Assembly: GCA_016928775.1 (NCBI GenBank)
Contig: JAFGKD010000090.1
Coordinates: 1-64,000, forward strand
Source: Candidatus Zhuqueibacterota bacterium
GTDB lineage: Bacteria > Zhuqueibacterota > Zhuqueibacteria > Residuimicrobiales > Krinioviventaceae
Direction: 5' to 3'
Length of the DNA: 64,000 nt
Within the stretch, counting starts at the first letter, position 1, and every line of letters begins with the position of its first letter. Shown here piece after piece: positions 8,925-16,541 of the stretch. The notes beneath the pieces were generated by a model. The model was not told where the DNA came from. It worked only from the letters and a program-made list of their open reading frames with translations, and did no database searches. The translations under genes were made by a program, and so were the position numbers.

Positions 8925-10238
8925 TTATTTCAGTCTTTTGATATAAATATTGGCAAACTCTAGCGGATCGCCATGATGTTGCAGGGCAATGGGACCACGT
9001 TTGGGCATGCCGGGCAGAGTCGCGCGATCAATCACCAGTTTATTGTTGAGCAAAACCGTCACCGTATCATCGATCACGGTAATTTCAAAGCGATTCCATT
9101 CATTGACCGGATTGTCCGCATTTTGGATGGGCGTTGTGGCACGCCTGACCTCGGCCGGCATGGACGCATCCGTTCGATAACCATATATTTCACCGGAGCC
9201 GACCGGCCAATTCCAGATATTGATCTGGCTTTTTGATGAACCGCGCAAGTAAATGCCGCTATCACCAGCGTTTTTAACCGGAATAGTCAGGTCCTCTCCT
9301 GTTTCATCTTTGAGCGTGGAGCCATCCGGCAGCACAACCGGGACCTTCTCGACGCGTGGTTTGGCCGGCAGGCGCCAATCAACGATGAGAGTGAAATTCA
9401 CATATTCCTGCTCCGTCCACAGATGCTTGTCTTCGCCATCCGCTTCACTTTGACCATCATAGGCTAAAATCCAGTCTTTGGCTTGCCAGTGATCCTCGTT
9501 GCCCTCCACCTGTTTCCAGCCGCGCAGATCAACACCATTATAAAGTGACGTGAATCCGCGTGCTGCAGCAGCAGTTACTTCCGGGGGTGGATTTGTTCCG
9601 GGCAGCTCCTGAATGCGAATATTGCGAAAATCAACTACACCGCCTTCGGATTCGAGGCAAATATAACCTTTGCGCGGCTGCACGTGATAGGCTCGCGTCA
9701 CCACTTCTCCATTGACAGCCAGGGTCAATGTGCCCTCACGGCTCTCGACGCGATAGTGGTTCCATTCGCCGGTGGGATTGGCGAGTTGCTTTTGCGGCAG
9801 TGAGCGCATCCAATCCGCCGGGTGTAATGGCCAGGGCGCCATGCTCGCCCCCTGGATCGCGAACACATCACCATGACTGGTATAGTTTTCCGTATCTCGA
9901 TCGGTGAGAATCTGAATTTCAATGGCACGGGTGAACGGCTTGCCGGTCACCGGCAGCGGGTCTGAATGCACAAACAATCCGGAATTTCCCTCCTTCTCCA
10001 GATGACGATATTCGAGCTCGAGAATGTAATTTTCGTACATGCTTTCCGTTCTCAATACACCGGTTGGCAATCCGGTGCAGTGAATCATGCCGTTTTGCAC
10101 AGACCAGGTTTCGGGAGCACAGTTTACATTCACCCAACCGCTCAGATCGACGCCGTTGAAGAGAGGGATAAACTCATCCGCCGTGCTGATATGACAAAAC
10201 GCAGACAACACGAGAAGAATAACAAAAAGATTTTTCAT
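8925..10238 (-). CDS. Exported tandem DUF1080 (3-keto-disaccharide hydrolase-like) protein
   Basis: Two DUF1080 (3-keto-disaccharide hydrolase / concanavalin-like) domains in tandem: about residues 23-210 (IPLFNGVDLSGW to the first FRNIRIQEL) and about 230-437 (TSLYNGVDLRGW to FANIYIKRL). Both have the diagnostic L.NG.DL.GW start and the NEWN/GEWNHYRVE segment. Characterised family members act on 3-keto-glycosides, and many unlabelled members are lectin-like modules of polysaccharide-degrading bacteria. The signal peptide starts at MKNLFVILLVLSAF; ATG 10238 is preferred over the upstream in-frame start because GGAG lies about 8 nt before it. It heads the SDR and alginate-lyase-like genes. Whether both copies are catalytic is unclear. 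Confidence 0.85.
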   Translation of the reverse strand: MKNLFVILLVLSAFCHISTADEFIPLFNGVDLSGWVNVNCAPETWSVQNGMIHCTGLPTGVLRTESMYENYILELEYRHLEKEGNSGLFVHSDPLPVTGKPFTRAIEIQILTDRDTENYTSHGDVFAIQGASMAPWPLHPADWMRSLPQKQLANPTGEWNHYRVESREGTLTLAVNGEVVTRAYHVQPRKGYICLESEGGVVDFRNIRIQELPGTNPPPEVTAAAARGFTSLYNGVDLRGWKQVEGNEDHWQAKDWILAYDGQSEADGEDKHLWTEQEYVNFTLIVDWRLPAKPRVEKVPVVLPDGSTLKDETGEDLTIPVKNAGDSGIYLRGSSKSQINIWNWPVGSGEIYGYRTDASMPAEVRRATTPIQNADNPVNEWNRFEITVIDDTVTVLLNNKLVIDRATLPGMPKRGPIALQHHGDPLEFANIYIKRLK

Positions 10239-10291
10239 CGCACACGCTCCACAAAAGGGTAAAATGAGCAACACTGTTTTTTATGCACAGT

Positions 10292-10664
10292 TTATGAGCC
10301 ACGGATTTTCACGGATGAAACACGGATAATATCATTCATTTTAATATTTTTCAACCTCCAGCCCCATAACTTTCTCGAAGCAAAGCCGAAAAATCCATAC
10401 TACAAATCTACAACATCGTGTTTTTTTAGCAAAATTTTTCAGTAATACAAAAAACACGTTACGGATCTGATTTATTTGCTTGTATCAATAAATCTTTATC
10501 CACATCAAAAAAATCCGTGCAATCTGTGTAACCGTGCACCAATGTCCACGGATTGCACGGATTTACACGGACTAGAAATCATTTTCAAAGCACATTGATC
10601 CGGATAATCCGTGTCATCCGTGTAATTGCGCGGACCATTTTGGTTGCGGCCTGCGGCCGCGCGG
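10292..10664. repeat. Intergenic mosaic of CACGGAT-containing repeats
   Basis: The 440-nt gap between the DUF1080 and MFS genes holds no gene. The heptamer CACGGAT or its complement ATCCGTG occurs about nine times, including three times in 10299-10328. A perfect 14-bp inverted repeat (AAATCCGTGCAATC at 10511-10524, complement at 10551-10564) has a 26-nt loop. The parts at 10297-10352 and 10399-10438 are near-copies of 33831-33890 and 33791-33830. The block ends in the GC-rich hairpin at 10638. Confidence 0.75.
10638..10664. repeat. REP-like GC-rich hairpin, copy A
   Basis: A stem GCGGCC / GGCCGC with triloop TGC lies 15 nt past the stop of the MFS gene. The flanking TTTTGG and the GCGC after the stem match the element at 19968-19994 in the opposite orientation, which differs mainly in its triloop. 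There is no T-run on either side that would make it a standard terminator. Confidence 0.55.
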
Positions 10665-10678
10665 AAAACTCTGACATT

Positions 10679-12046
10679 TCATCCCGGCACCTTTGCCAGC
10701 CAATGTCTTTCGATCTCTTCCAATGTTTTGCCCTTGGTCTCCGGCACGGCCAATTTCACCAACAGAAAGAGTGCGACACATAGTATCGCATAAATCCAGA
10801 AGGAAAAGCCGTGATGAAATTTTTCCACCAACCACACATTTTCATCCAGCATGGGAAAGGTCTGAGATACCAGCCAGTTGGCTGCCCACAAGATAACAGT
10901 GCATATGGACATGGCGCGACCGCGAATGCGGGTGGGAAAGACTTCCGCGAGAATCACCCAGGTGACTGGGCCAACCGAGAGGGAAAAACTGGCGGCATAA
11001 CTCAAGACAAAGAGGATAACCCACGCAGCTTTAATTTGAAGATAGAATGTCAGTCCAAATAAAAATAGTGACAAGCCCATACCGGTGGCACCGATGAGCA
11101 TCAGTGGCTTGCGGCCGATTCGATCGACGTAGATCATGGCGACAATGGTGAATCCCAAATTGAAGGCACCAACGGCAACCGTTTGCAGCAAAGCGACATT
11201 TGAGGTGGCGCCGAGGCCTTTGAAAATTTCTGGTGCATAGTAGATAATCACATTGATGCCGGTGACCTGCTGTAATATCGCCAACCCAATACCGACGAGC
11301 AGAATCGTTCGTAATCCCGGCTTGAATATTTCCCTGAGGGATCGACTTTCCTGAGCGACGGTCTTTTGAATATCCTCAGCCTCTCGTCGGGCGTGCTCCT
11401 CGCCGCCGATACGAGCGAGGATTTTTCGCCCCTCGTCTGTTCGTCCCTGCTTGATGAGCCAGCGCGGGCTTTCCGGAACCAGAAAGAGCAAAAAGAAAAA
11501 AATGACCGCTGGTAGCGTCTCCGAGCCGATCATCCAGCGCCAGCCGGTAGCAATATTCCACGCTTCGGTGCCGATGCCGGAGATGAGATAATTGACAAAA
11601 TAGACGATGAGCATACCAAAGACAATGGCAAACTGGTTCCACGACACGAGTCGCCCGCGAATGGCCGGTGGCGAAATTTCCGCAATAAACAGCGGCGACA
11701 GCATGGACGCTGCGCCAACGCCAACACCGCCAAGCATGCGAAATAAAACAAATTGCGTGAGGGTGACCGGCAGAGCGGAGCCGATTGCTGAAATCGTGAA
11801 CAGAATTGCCGCCAACAGCAGCACTTTTTTTCTGCCGAACGCATCGCTCAGCACACCGGCGAACGCAACGCCAATAATGCAGCCAATGAGCGCGTTTGAC
11901 ACGGCCCAGCCGGTCTGTGCTGCATTGAGGTTAAAATGCTGGCGCAGAAAACCAATTGCGCCGGCAATGACTGCCGTATCATAGCCAAATAACATTCCGC
12001 CAAGCGCTGCGACGATCGCGGCAAAGTAGACATAACGTCTGTTCAC
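10679..12046 (-). CDS. Sugar porter family MFS transporter
   Basis: A 455-residue, 12-helix permease of the major facilitator superfamily, sugar porter family (XylE/GalP/GLUT-like). Signatures visible in order: GGMLFGYDTAVIAGA in helix 1, the loop 2-3 motif GRKKVLL, GRLVSWNQ in helix 4, PESPRWLIKQGR closing the first half, QQVTGINVIIYYAP in helix 7 (sugar-binding QQ.tG.N), DRIGRKPLM, and PETKGKTLEEIE at the C-terminus. It probably imports a monosaccharide with protons across the inner membrane. The GTG start sits in a GTGA overlap with the stop of the upstream URO-D gene, so the two are translationally coupled. Which sugar is carried cannot be told. Confidence 0.92.
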   Translation of the reverse strand: MNRRYVYFAAIVAALGGMLFGYDTAVIAGAIGFLRQHFNLNAAQTGWAVSNALIGCIIGVAFAGVLSDAFGRKKVLLLAAILFTISAIGSALPVTLTQFVLFRMLGGVGVGAASMLSPLFIAEISPPAIRGRLVSWNQFAIVFGMLIVYFVNYLISGIGTEAWNIATGWRWMIGSETLPAVIFFFLLFLVPESPRWLIKQGRTDEGRKILARIGGEEHARREAEDIQKTVAQESRSLREIFKPGLRTILLVGIGLAILQQVTGINVIIYYAPEIFKGLGATSNVALLQTVAVGAFNLGFTIVAMIYVDRIGRKPLMLIGATGMGLSLFLFGLTFYLQIKAAWVILFVLSYAASFSLSVGPVTWVILAEVFPTRIRGRAMSICTVILWAANWLVSQTFPMLDENVWLVEKFHHGFSFWIYAILCVALFLLVKLAVPETKGKTLEEIERHWLAKVPG

Positions 12047-13308
12047 TGGTATGCTTCTCCATTAAATTCGTGCAAAGCCCGAATCATTGCCACAACATTA
12101 TCCACCGGCACATTACCCTGTATATTGTGAACCGTATTGTAAACAAAACCGCCATCCTTGCCGAAAATTTCGCAATGTTTGAGTACCTGGGCTCGAACCT
12201 CTTCCGGCGAATTGAACATGAGCGTCGTTTGTGTGTCGATACCGCCGCCCCAAAAGGTGATATCTTGACCATAGGTGCTTTTCAGATGCATCGGATCCAT
12301 GCCGGTCGCGGCAACCTGCACCGGATTGAGGATATCAAAACCGCTTTCAATGAACGAGTCGATGAGCGTCTCTACTGCACCGCAGGAATGTTTGAAGGTT
12401 TTCCAGGATGTGTTCTGGTGAATCCAGTCATTGAGACGTTTATAATACGGCATCCAGACATCCCGATATGTTTCAACAGAACAAAAGGTCGAATTTTGCG
12501 TTCCGAAATCCGTGCCGCAGATGAAGACAATATCCACCAGATGACCCACGCGCTGCCAGAGTTTCTCCAGGTTCTTGACCGCAATGTGCGTTTGCCGATC
12601 AAAAATTTCCTTCACATAATCCTGGCGAATGAGCGTTGACATGTACCACTCGCTGATGTCGCGGATGCCTTTGGGATTGGTGAGAAAGGGTGCCGGCACC
12701 AGTGCGATATCGCCAAGGGCTGTACCGCCAAATCCGGCGATAACCGCCCGACCGGTCTCGCGTGCCTGTTGCGCCTGCTCGGCAAAATAGACCAAATCAA
12801 CTTCGGACATCTCGTTGAATTCCTCCAGGTTATCCTCGACATTCAGTTTTGTATCATCGATCGGTTCCTGGCGCACAATGGTATCGAAAAAGTAGCCGCC
12901 TTTGGGCATACGGCCACTGGGACGCGCCGAACGGTCTCCTTTGGGATAAATGAGACAACTGCCATCTTCTTCTGCATCGACCTGAAAAAAACTGGACACA
13001 AGCACGGTGAAGCCATTCAAAAACGTCCACTCCTGCCAGTTTTCGTTTGGAAAACCGAATAGCGTTTCGCGGCCCGGAATACCTTCAACATCAACGCCAA
13101 GGGCTTCCTGCAAGTCAGGCTCAACAAGACCCAACATTTGATAAGGTTCATGCACTTTGACGAGTCTTTTTTCGAGGTCAAAATAGTCGCGCAGGTCAGC
13201 CACCATTTTGCAGTGAATGCCGGTCACCGCGGTGGAGCCAAAATCCACCGGGATTTTGTCCGGTTGTTGGTGCTTTAAAGTTATAAGGACTCGCTCCCGT
13301 GAAGTCAT
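12043..13308 (-). CDS. Uroporphyrinogen decarboxylase-fold methyltransferase-like protein
   Basis: A 421-residue protein of the URO-D superfamily (TIM barrel). It is unlikely to be HemE because it lacks the HemE N-terminal signature and carries instead the H-x-C zinc-ligand pattern seen in cobamide methyltransferases such as MtaA/MtgB (KHSCGAV about residue 310). A histidine (YNTVHNIQGNVP) sits where a third ligand is expected. It starts from ATG with GAGGAGG 5 nt upstream and is coupled by a 4-nt overlap to the MFS sugar porter. Related URO-D proteins are often found in sugar-use clusters of uncultured bacteria. Demethylation of a methylated substrate is possible, but no corrinoid protein gene is present in the window. 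Confidence 0.8.
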   Translation of the reverse strand: MTSRERVLITLKHQQPDKIPVDFGSTAVTGIHCKMVADLRDYFDLEKRLVKVHEPYQMLGLVEPDLQEALGVDVEGIPGRETLFGFPNENWQEWTFLNGFTVLVSSFFQVDAEEDGSCLIYPKGDRSARPSGRMPKGGYFFDTIVRQEPIDDTKLNVEDNLEEFNEMSEVDLVYFAEQAQQARETGRAVIAGFGGTALGDIALVPAPFLTNPKGIRDISEWYMSTLIRQDYVKEIFDRQTHIAVKNLEKLWQRVGHLVDIVFICGTDFGTQNSTFCSVETYRDVWMPYYKRLNDWIHQNTSWKTFKHSCGAVETLIDSFIESGFDILNPVQVAATGMDPMHLKSTYGQDITFWGGGIDTQTTLMFNSPEEVRAQVLKHCEIFGKDGGFVYNTVHNIQGNVPVDNVVAMIRALHEFNGEAYQ

Positions 13309-13371
13309 TTATGCCTCCTCAAGATATAACTGGGCAAATTGCGGGCAATCCATTTTCAATCGACATTCATC

Positions 13372-13851
13372 TCATACGAACCGGTCATCTGATTTGCGCT
13401 GTGCCACAGTTTTTCGCGCGTGCTCCAGCCAACCGGTTCTGAAATCGTTTTGCGAATCAAATTCTGGAACATAGGGTTTGATATCCAAAAGCGGTGTGCC
13501 GTCAAGCATGTCGACGTTTCGGATATATAAAATGCCATCCATTATCTTTTCCAACTGAACAACCGAAAGTCCAACAGGATTTGGACGTCTGGGTGCGCGA
13601 GTGGCAAAAAGGCCGCGCGGCACGGAATCCATGAATGGAACGACACGAAGCTCGAATCCCTGACTTGCGTGAAAATGATAAATCAGGAAAATATGAGAAA
13701 AGCCGTCGAGATCGCTCAAGCCATCCTGGTACTCCTGATAGACCTCGATTGTACCCTGGATACCCGCTGCACCGGTTGGCTGAATGGGCATGCCCTGTCG
13801 TGTGGTAAATGGAGTATGGATGATGCCGATAGGATGATATTCAAGCTTCAT
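13372..13851 (-). CDS. trmO: tRNA (N6-threonylcarbamoyladenosine(37)-N6)-methyltransferase TrmO-like
   Basis: A 159-residue member of the TrmO/TsaA (UPF0066) beta-barrel family, which uses S-adenosylmethionine to methylate t6A37 in tRNA. The family signature is clear: FATRAPRRPNPVGLSVVQLE in the middle and LLDIKPYVPEFD near the C-terminus; the N-terminus YHPIGIIHTPF is also typical. It is a short, single-domain version without the C-terminal extension of the E. coli protein, as in archaeal members. Archaeal-type short homologues also occur in anaerobes beside metal and methyltransfer genes, so a substrate other than tRNA cannot be excluded. It sits between the CobW-type GTPase and the URO-D gene, 69 and 63 nt away. 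Confidence 0.85.
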   Translation of the reverse strand: MKLEYHPIGIIHTPFTTRQGMPIQPTGAAGIQGTIEVYQEYQDGLSDLDGFSHIFLIYHFHASQGFELRVVPFMDSVPRGLFATRAPRRPNPVGLSVVQLEKIMDGILYIRNVDMLDGTPLLDIKPYVPEFDSQNDFRTGWLEHARKTVAQRKSDDRFV

Positions 13852-13920
13852 TATTTCTCACGTGATGACTGTGGAATGATAGAAAGCATACAAACTTTTC
13901 TTTGAAGAAACAAGAAAATT

Positions 13921-14847
13921 CTAAGATGTCGCTAATTCCCGAAACCGACGGGAAAAATTCTGTGGGTGAATCTCCGGGCCAATGGCAATGATCTCGCTCG
14001 GGCCAATATAATTTTCCAACGGGACAAGGTGGAGGTCTCCCAACGTCGATTGCAGCATGAGTGCGGTTGCGTCGTCAAGTTGCACATGCCCCTTGAGACG
14101 GTAAGATTTGGGCAGTTGTTCTGCAAGAAACAAGTCGAGCGCAGTTCTGGATATTTTTCGCGTTGATTTGACAACAGCCGTGCCGATAGCTGGACGCCCC
14201 GGTGATTTATATGCCGCGAGCGCCGATCTTTTTTCCAAGGCAACCGGCTGAACCTCAGACTCGAACACATTCATATCAACATCACAATAAGAAGCCGGAA
14301 TAATGCAGGCGAGTGGATTAATCCGCCTGATCTCCGATACCACCTCTTCAAGCTTAGCCTTGGCCTCAGCCTTGTCCTGCTTGTTAACAATCACCACATC
14401 CGCCACGCGCACCTGGTTGGTCAGTCTTTGATTGGCTTGCTGCAAAAGCAAAAATGAACTGGCATCAACAATGGTGCAGATTTTTGCCAGGTGCACACGA
14501 TCTTTTAAGACCGGTGCCTGCAATATTTCAACGACGGCGATGGGATCGGACAATCCCGACGCCTCAAGAAATACGACATCGGGATGATGCTCATCAATAA
14601 AGGCACGCAAGTCGGATTGAAAATCTGCGATCAAACAGACGCAAAAAACTGAACCGCGGTTGATTTCCAGCACATCAAATGTTTTGCCGGTTCGTCTCAG
14701 TTCAAGCGCATCAACATTCATCGGGGCAAACTCGTTTTGGATGATGCCGATTTTTTTTATATCAGCATATCGGTCAATCACCCGTTTGAGAAAGGTGGTT
14801 TTGCCACTGCCGAGGAATCCGGTGATGATGGTGAGTGGTGTTGACAT
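13921..14847 (-). CDS. CobW/P47K-type metal-chaperone GTPase
   Basis: A P-loop GTPase of the COG0523 (CobW/HypB/UreG-like) family, about 308 residues. Walker A is GFLGSGKT (residues 10-17), followed by switch-like QNEFAPMNVD, Walker B with VVFLEASGLSDP, and the base-recognition NKQD. The usual metal-binding CxCC is altered: GSVFCVCL (Cys69 and Cys71). A C-terminal CobW_C-like domain carries the final 90 residues. COG0523 proteins deliver Zn, Co or Fe to target enzymes. The position directly between two URO-D proteins suggests it loads metal or helps a corrinoid reaction, which is inference. ATG 14847 is preferred; an in-frame GTG at 14868 is the alternative. Confidence 0.85.
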   Translation of the reverse strand: MSTPLTIITGFLGSGKTTFLKRVIDRYADIKKIGIIQNEFAPMNVDALELRRTGKTFDVLEINRGSVFCVCLIADFQSDLRAFIDEHHPDVVFLEASGLSDPIAVVEILQAPVLKDRVHLAKICTIVDASSFLLLQQANQRLTNQVRVADVVIVNKQDKAEAKAKLEEVVSEIRRINPLACIIPASYCDVDMNVFESEVQPVALEKRSALAAYKSPGRPAIGTAVVKSTRKISRTALDLFLAEQLPKSYRLKGHVQLDDATALMLQSTLGDLHLVPLENYIGPSEIIAIGPEIHPQNFSRRFRELATS

Positions 14848-14891
14848 AATTTGACAAAGTGCTCCCACTCAAAGCGATGGTAACACTCCTT

Positions 14892-16514
14892 TCAAGCGAT
14901 CTCTTTTATCCATTCCTTCACCGCTGCCAAAGCCGGCACTGTGCCCTCAGACTTTATTTTAAAATGAGCCGTCACCACCGCCGGCGTGTTGACAACGCCA
15001 TACTGCACCATCTTTTTTTCATCCGCAATTTCAACAATTTCAACCTCGGCGCCAATCTCTCGCATGGCTTGCTGTAAAATGGTCCTGACCGCTGCGAAAT
15101 CTTTTTCATTCCTGGCAAAAAGCAACAGTCGTCCTTTTTGCGATCGAATGCGGAAACGCAGTTTTTCATAAATCCGTTTTTGAATAGCGGCAATGAGCTC
15201 CTCTTTTGGTGGAATGCGCGAGACAAAGGTGATCTTGCCATCGATACAAATCGTGGGGATATTTTTCACCATAAGCGACGTCATAAACTGCACCGAGTCA
15301 GAATGTTTTATCTTGTGTTCGCGCCACTCGACGATATTCTCAAATTGTGGTGTCACCGCCTTGACGGATTCCACCATATACTGGCATGGCGCGCAGGCTT
15401 CGGAGTCGATCGTAATGATATCAACAATCACCTTGTCGGTTTTGCCATAGTCGCTCATATCCAGGACATCCGGCTGTGGTCCGGTTGTTTCGAGGGTTTG
15501 GATGACCTGCTGTTGATATGGATCGTGTACAACATCAGCCACTGCGGCCAAATTTTTTATCGGTGTAGAATAGGGCAAATCACATCCCGGCGCCAAAATA
15601 AAGCCGGTTTCGCCACCGACATTCATACATTCGATCGCATGTCGCTGAGCATCCTCGGGTGAGCCGAGGAGTAAAATAACCGTCAGCTGCATATTACCGC
15701 CAAAACTGACTTTCTTCGGCAGCGCCACATCTCGGACAAAATCGAGGGGAATATTTTCGTCGACCGATACATTATCCGGTTTACACTCGCACATCGCTTC
15801 CACATTTTGTTGTGCATGGCCGCAGACAAAAAATGAGCTCAGGGCACCGCGTTTTCGGATATGGTTAAATATCTCGGTCACTGGCTGTCTCACAAACTGG
15901 CGAAATTGTTCGGGACCGATCTGACTCGTCATCGGATCGACCAAGGCGATCACGTCGCAATTGGCATCGATGTAATAGTCGGACATGGCCATAGCCACCG
16001 TTTTCGTAAAATCAAACAACTCAAAAATGGCATCCGGCTCCAGCATCATTTTCATAAAAATGTCGGTGCCTAACAAATGCAACGCCAGGGTGAACGGTCC
16101 AGTAACCAGGCCGTACAGCGCCACATTCGGATATGTCTCGCGAGCGCGTCGAGCAGCCGCCATTGTCACGGCAAGACGTCCCTCATCGGGCTGCGGGACG
16201 TGTAAATCTTTCAAGGTTTTTCCCAACAACAATGGATGTGAAACAACGGCAGGCGGATTCTCGGCGGCCCACTCCAGATCACAGCCTAAAATTTCGGCTT
16301 CGATTTGCAGATCAAAAACGATCGGTAAACCATCCGGGCGATACAATTCAATAGCTTTGTCCATGCCCGCCAAAATCAAGTCAGCCGATTTCAAATAGTC
16401 TGTTGCCCCGGCATGGATAAGGTGTCCGCCGTGTACGCCGACAAATGGCACCCAGGGGATTCGCTCGACTTGTTCGCAACGCATCGCTGCCTTGACGAGC
16501 TCACGACCGGTCAT
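14892..16514 (-). CDS. URO-D (MtaA/CmuA-like) protein fused to two thioredoxin-like domains
   Basis: A 540-residue fusion. Residues 1 to about 340 form a URO-D-fold domain with methyltransferase-like signatures: GLVTGPFTLALHLLG, DPMTSQIGPEQF, FVCGHAQQN and LAPGCDLPYSTP. The family's His-x-Cys ligand pair appears as Phe-x-Cys followed by Gly-His, so metal ligation may differ. From about residue 360 a thioredoxin/glutaredoxin-like domain starts with a CAPC redox motif (Cys374, Cys377) and a cis-proline-type NIPTICIDG. A third domain (about 450-540) has a thioredoxin-like pattern with VVNTPAVV but no CxxC. Most MtaA-type proteins lack these redox domains. It lies 27 nt after the M24 peptidase and just before the CobW-type gene. 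A redox-coupled methyl transfer role is speculative. Confidence 0.8.
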   Translation of the reverse strand: MTGRELVKAAMRCEQVERIPWVPFVGVHGGHLIHAGATDYLKSADLILAGMDKAIELYRPDGLPIVFDLQIEAEILGCDLEWAAENPPAVVSHPLLLGKTLKDLHVPQPDEGRLAVTMAAARRARETYPNVALYGLVTGPFTLALHLLGTDIFMKMMLEPDAIFELFDFTKTVAMAMSDYYIDANCDVIALVDPMTSQIGPEQFRQFVRQPVTEIFNHIRKRGALSSFFVCGHAQQNVEAMCECKPDNVSVDENIPLDFVRDVALPKKVSFGGNMQLTVILLLGSPEDAQRHAIECMNVGGETGFILAPGCDLPYSTPIKNLAAVADVVHDPYQQQVIQTLETTGPQPDVLDMSDYGKTDKVIVDIITIDSEACAPCQYMVESVKAVTPQFENIVEWREHKIKHSDSVQFMTSLMVKNIPTICIDGKITFVSRIPPKEELIAAIQKRIYEKLRFRIRSQKGRLLLFARNEKDFAAVRTILQQAMREIGAEVEIVEIADEKKMVQYGVVNTPAVVTAHFKIKSEGTVPALAAVKEWIKEIA

Positions 16515-16541
16515 TCTTTGTTTCTCTCGTATTAAATTAGT

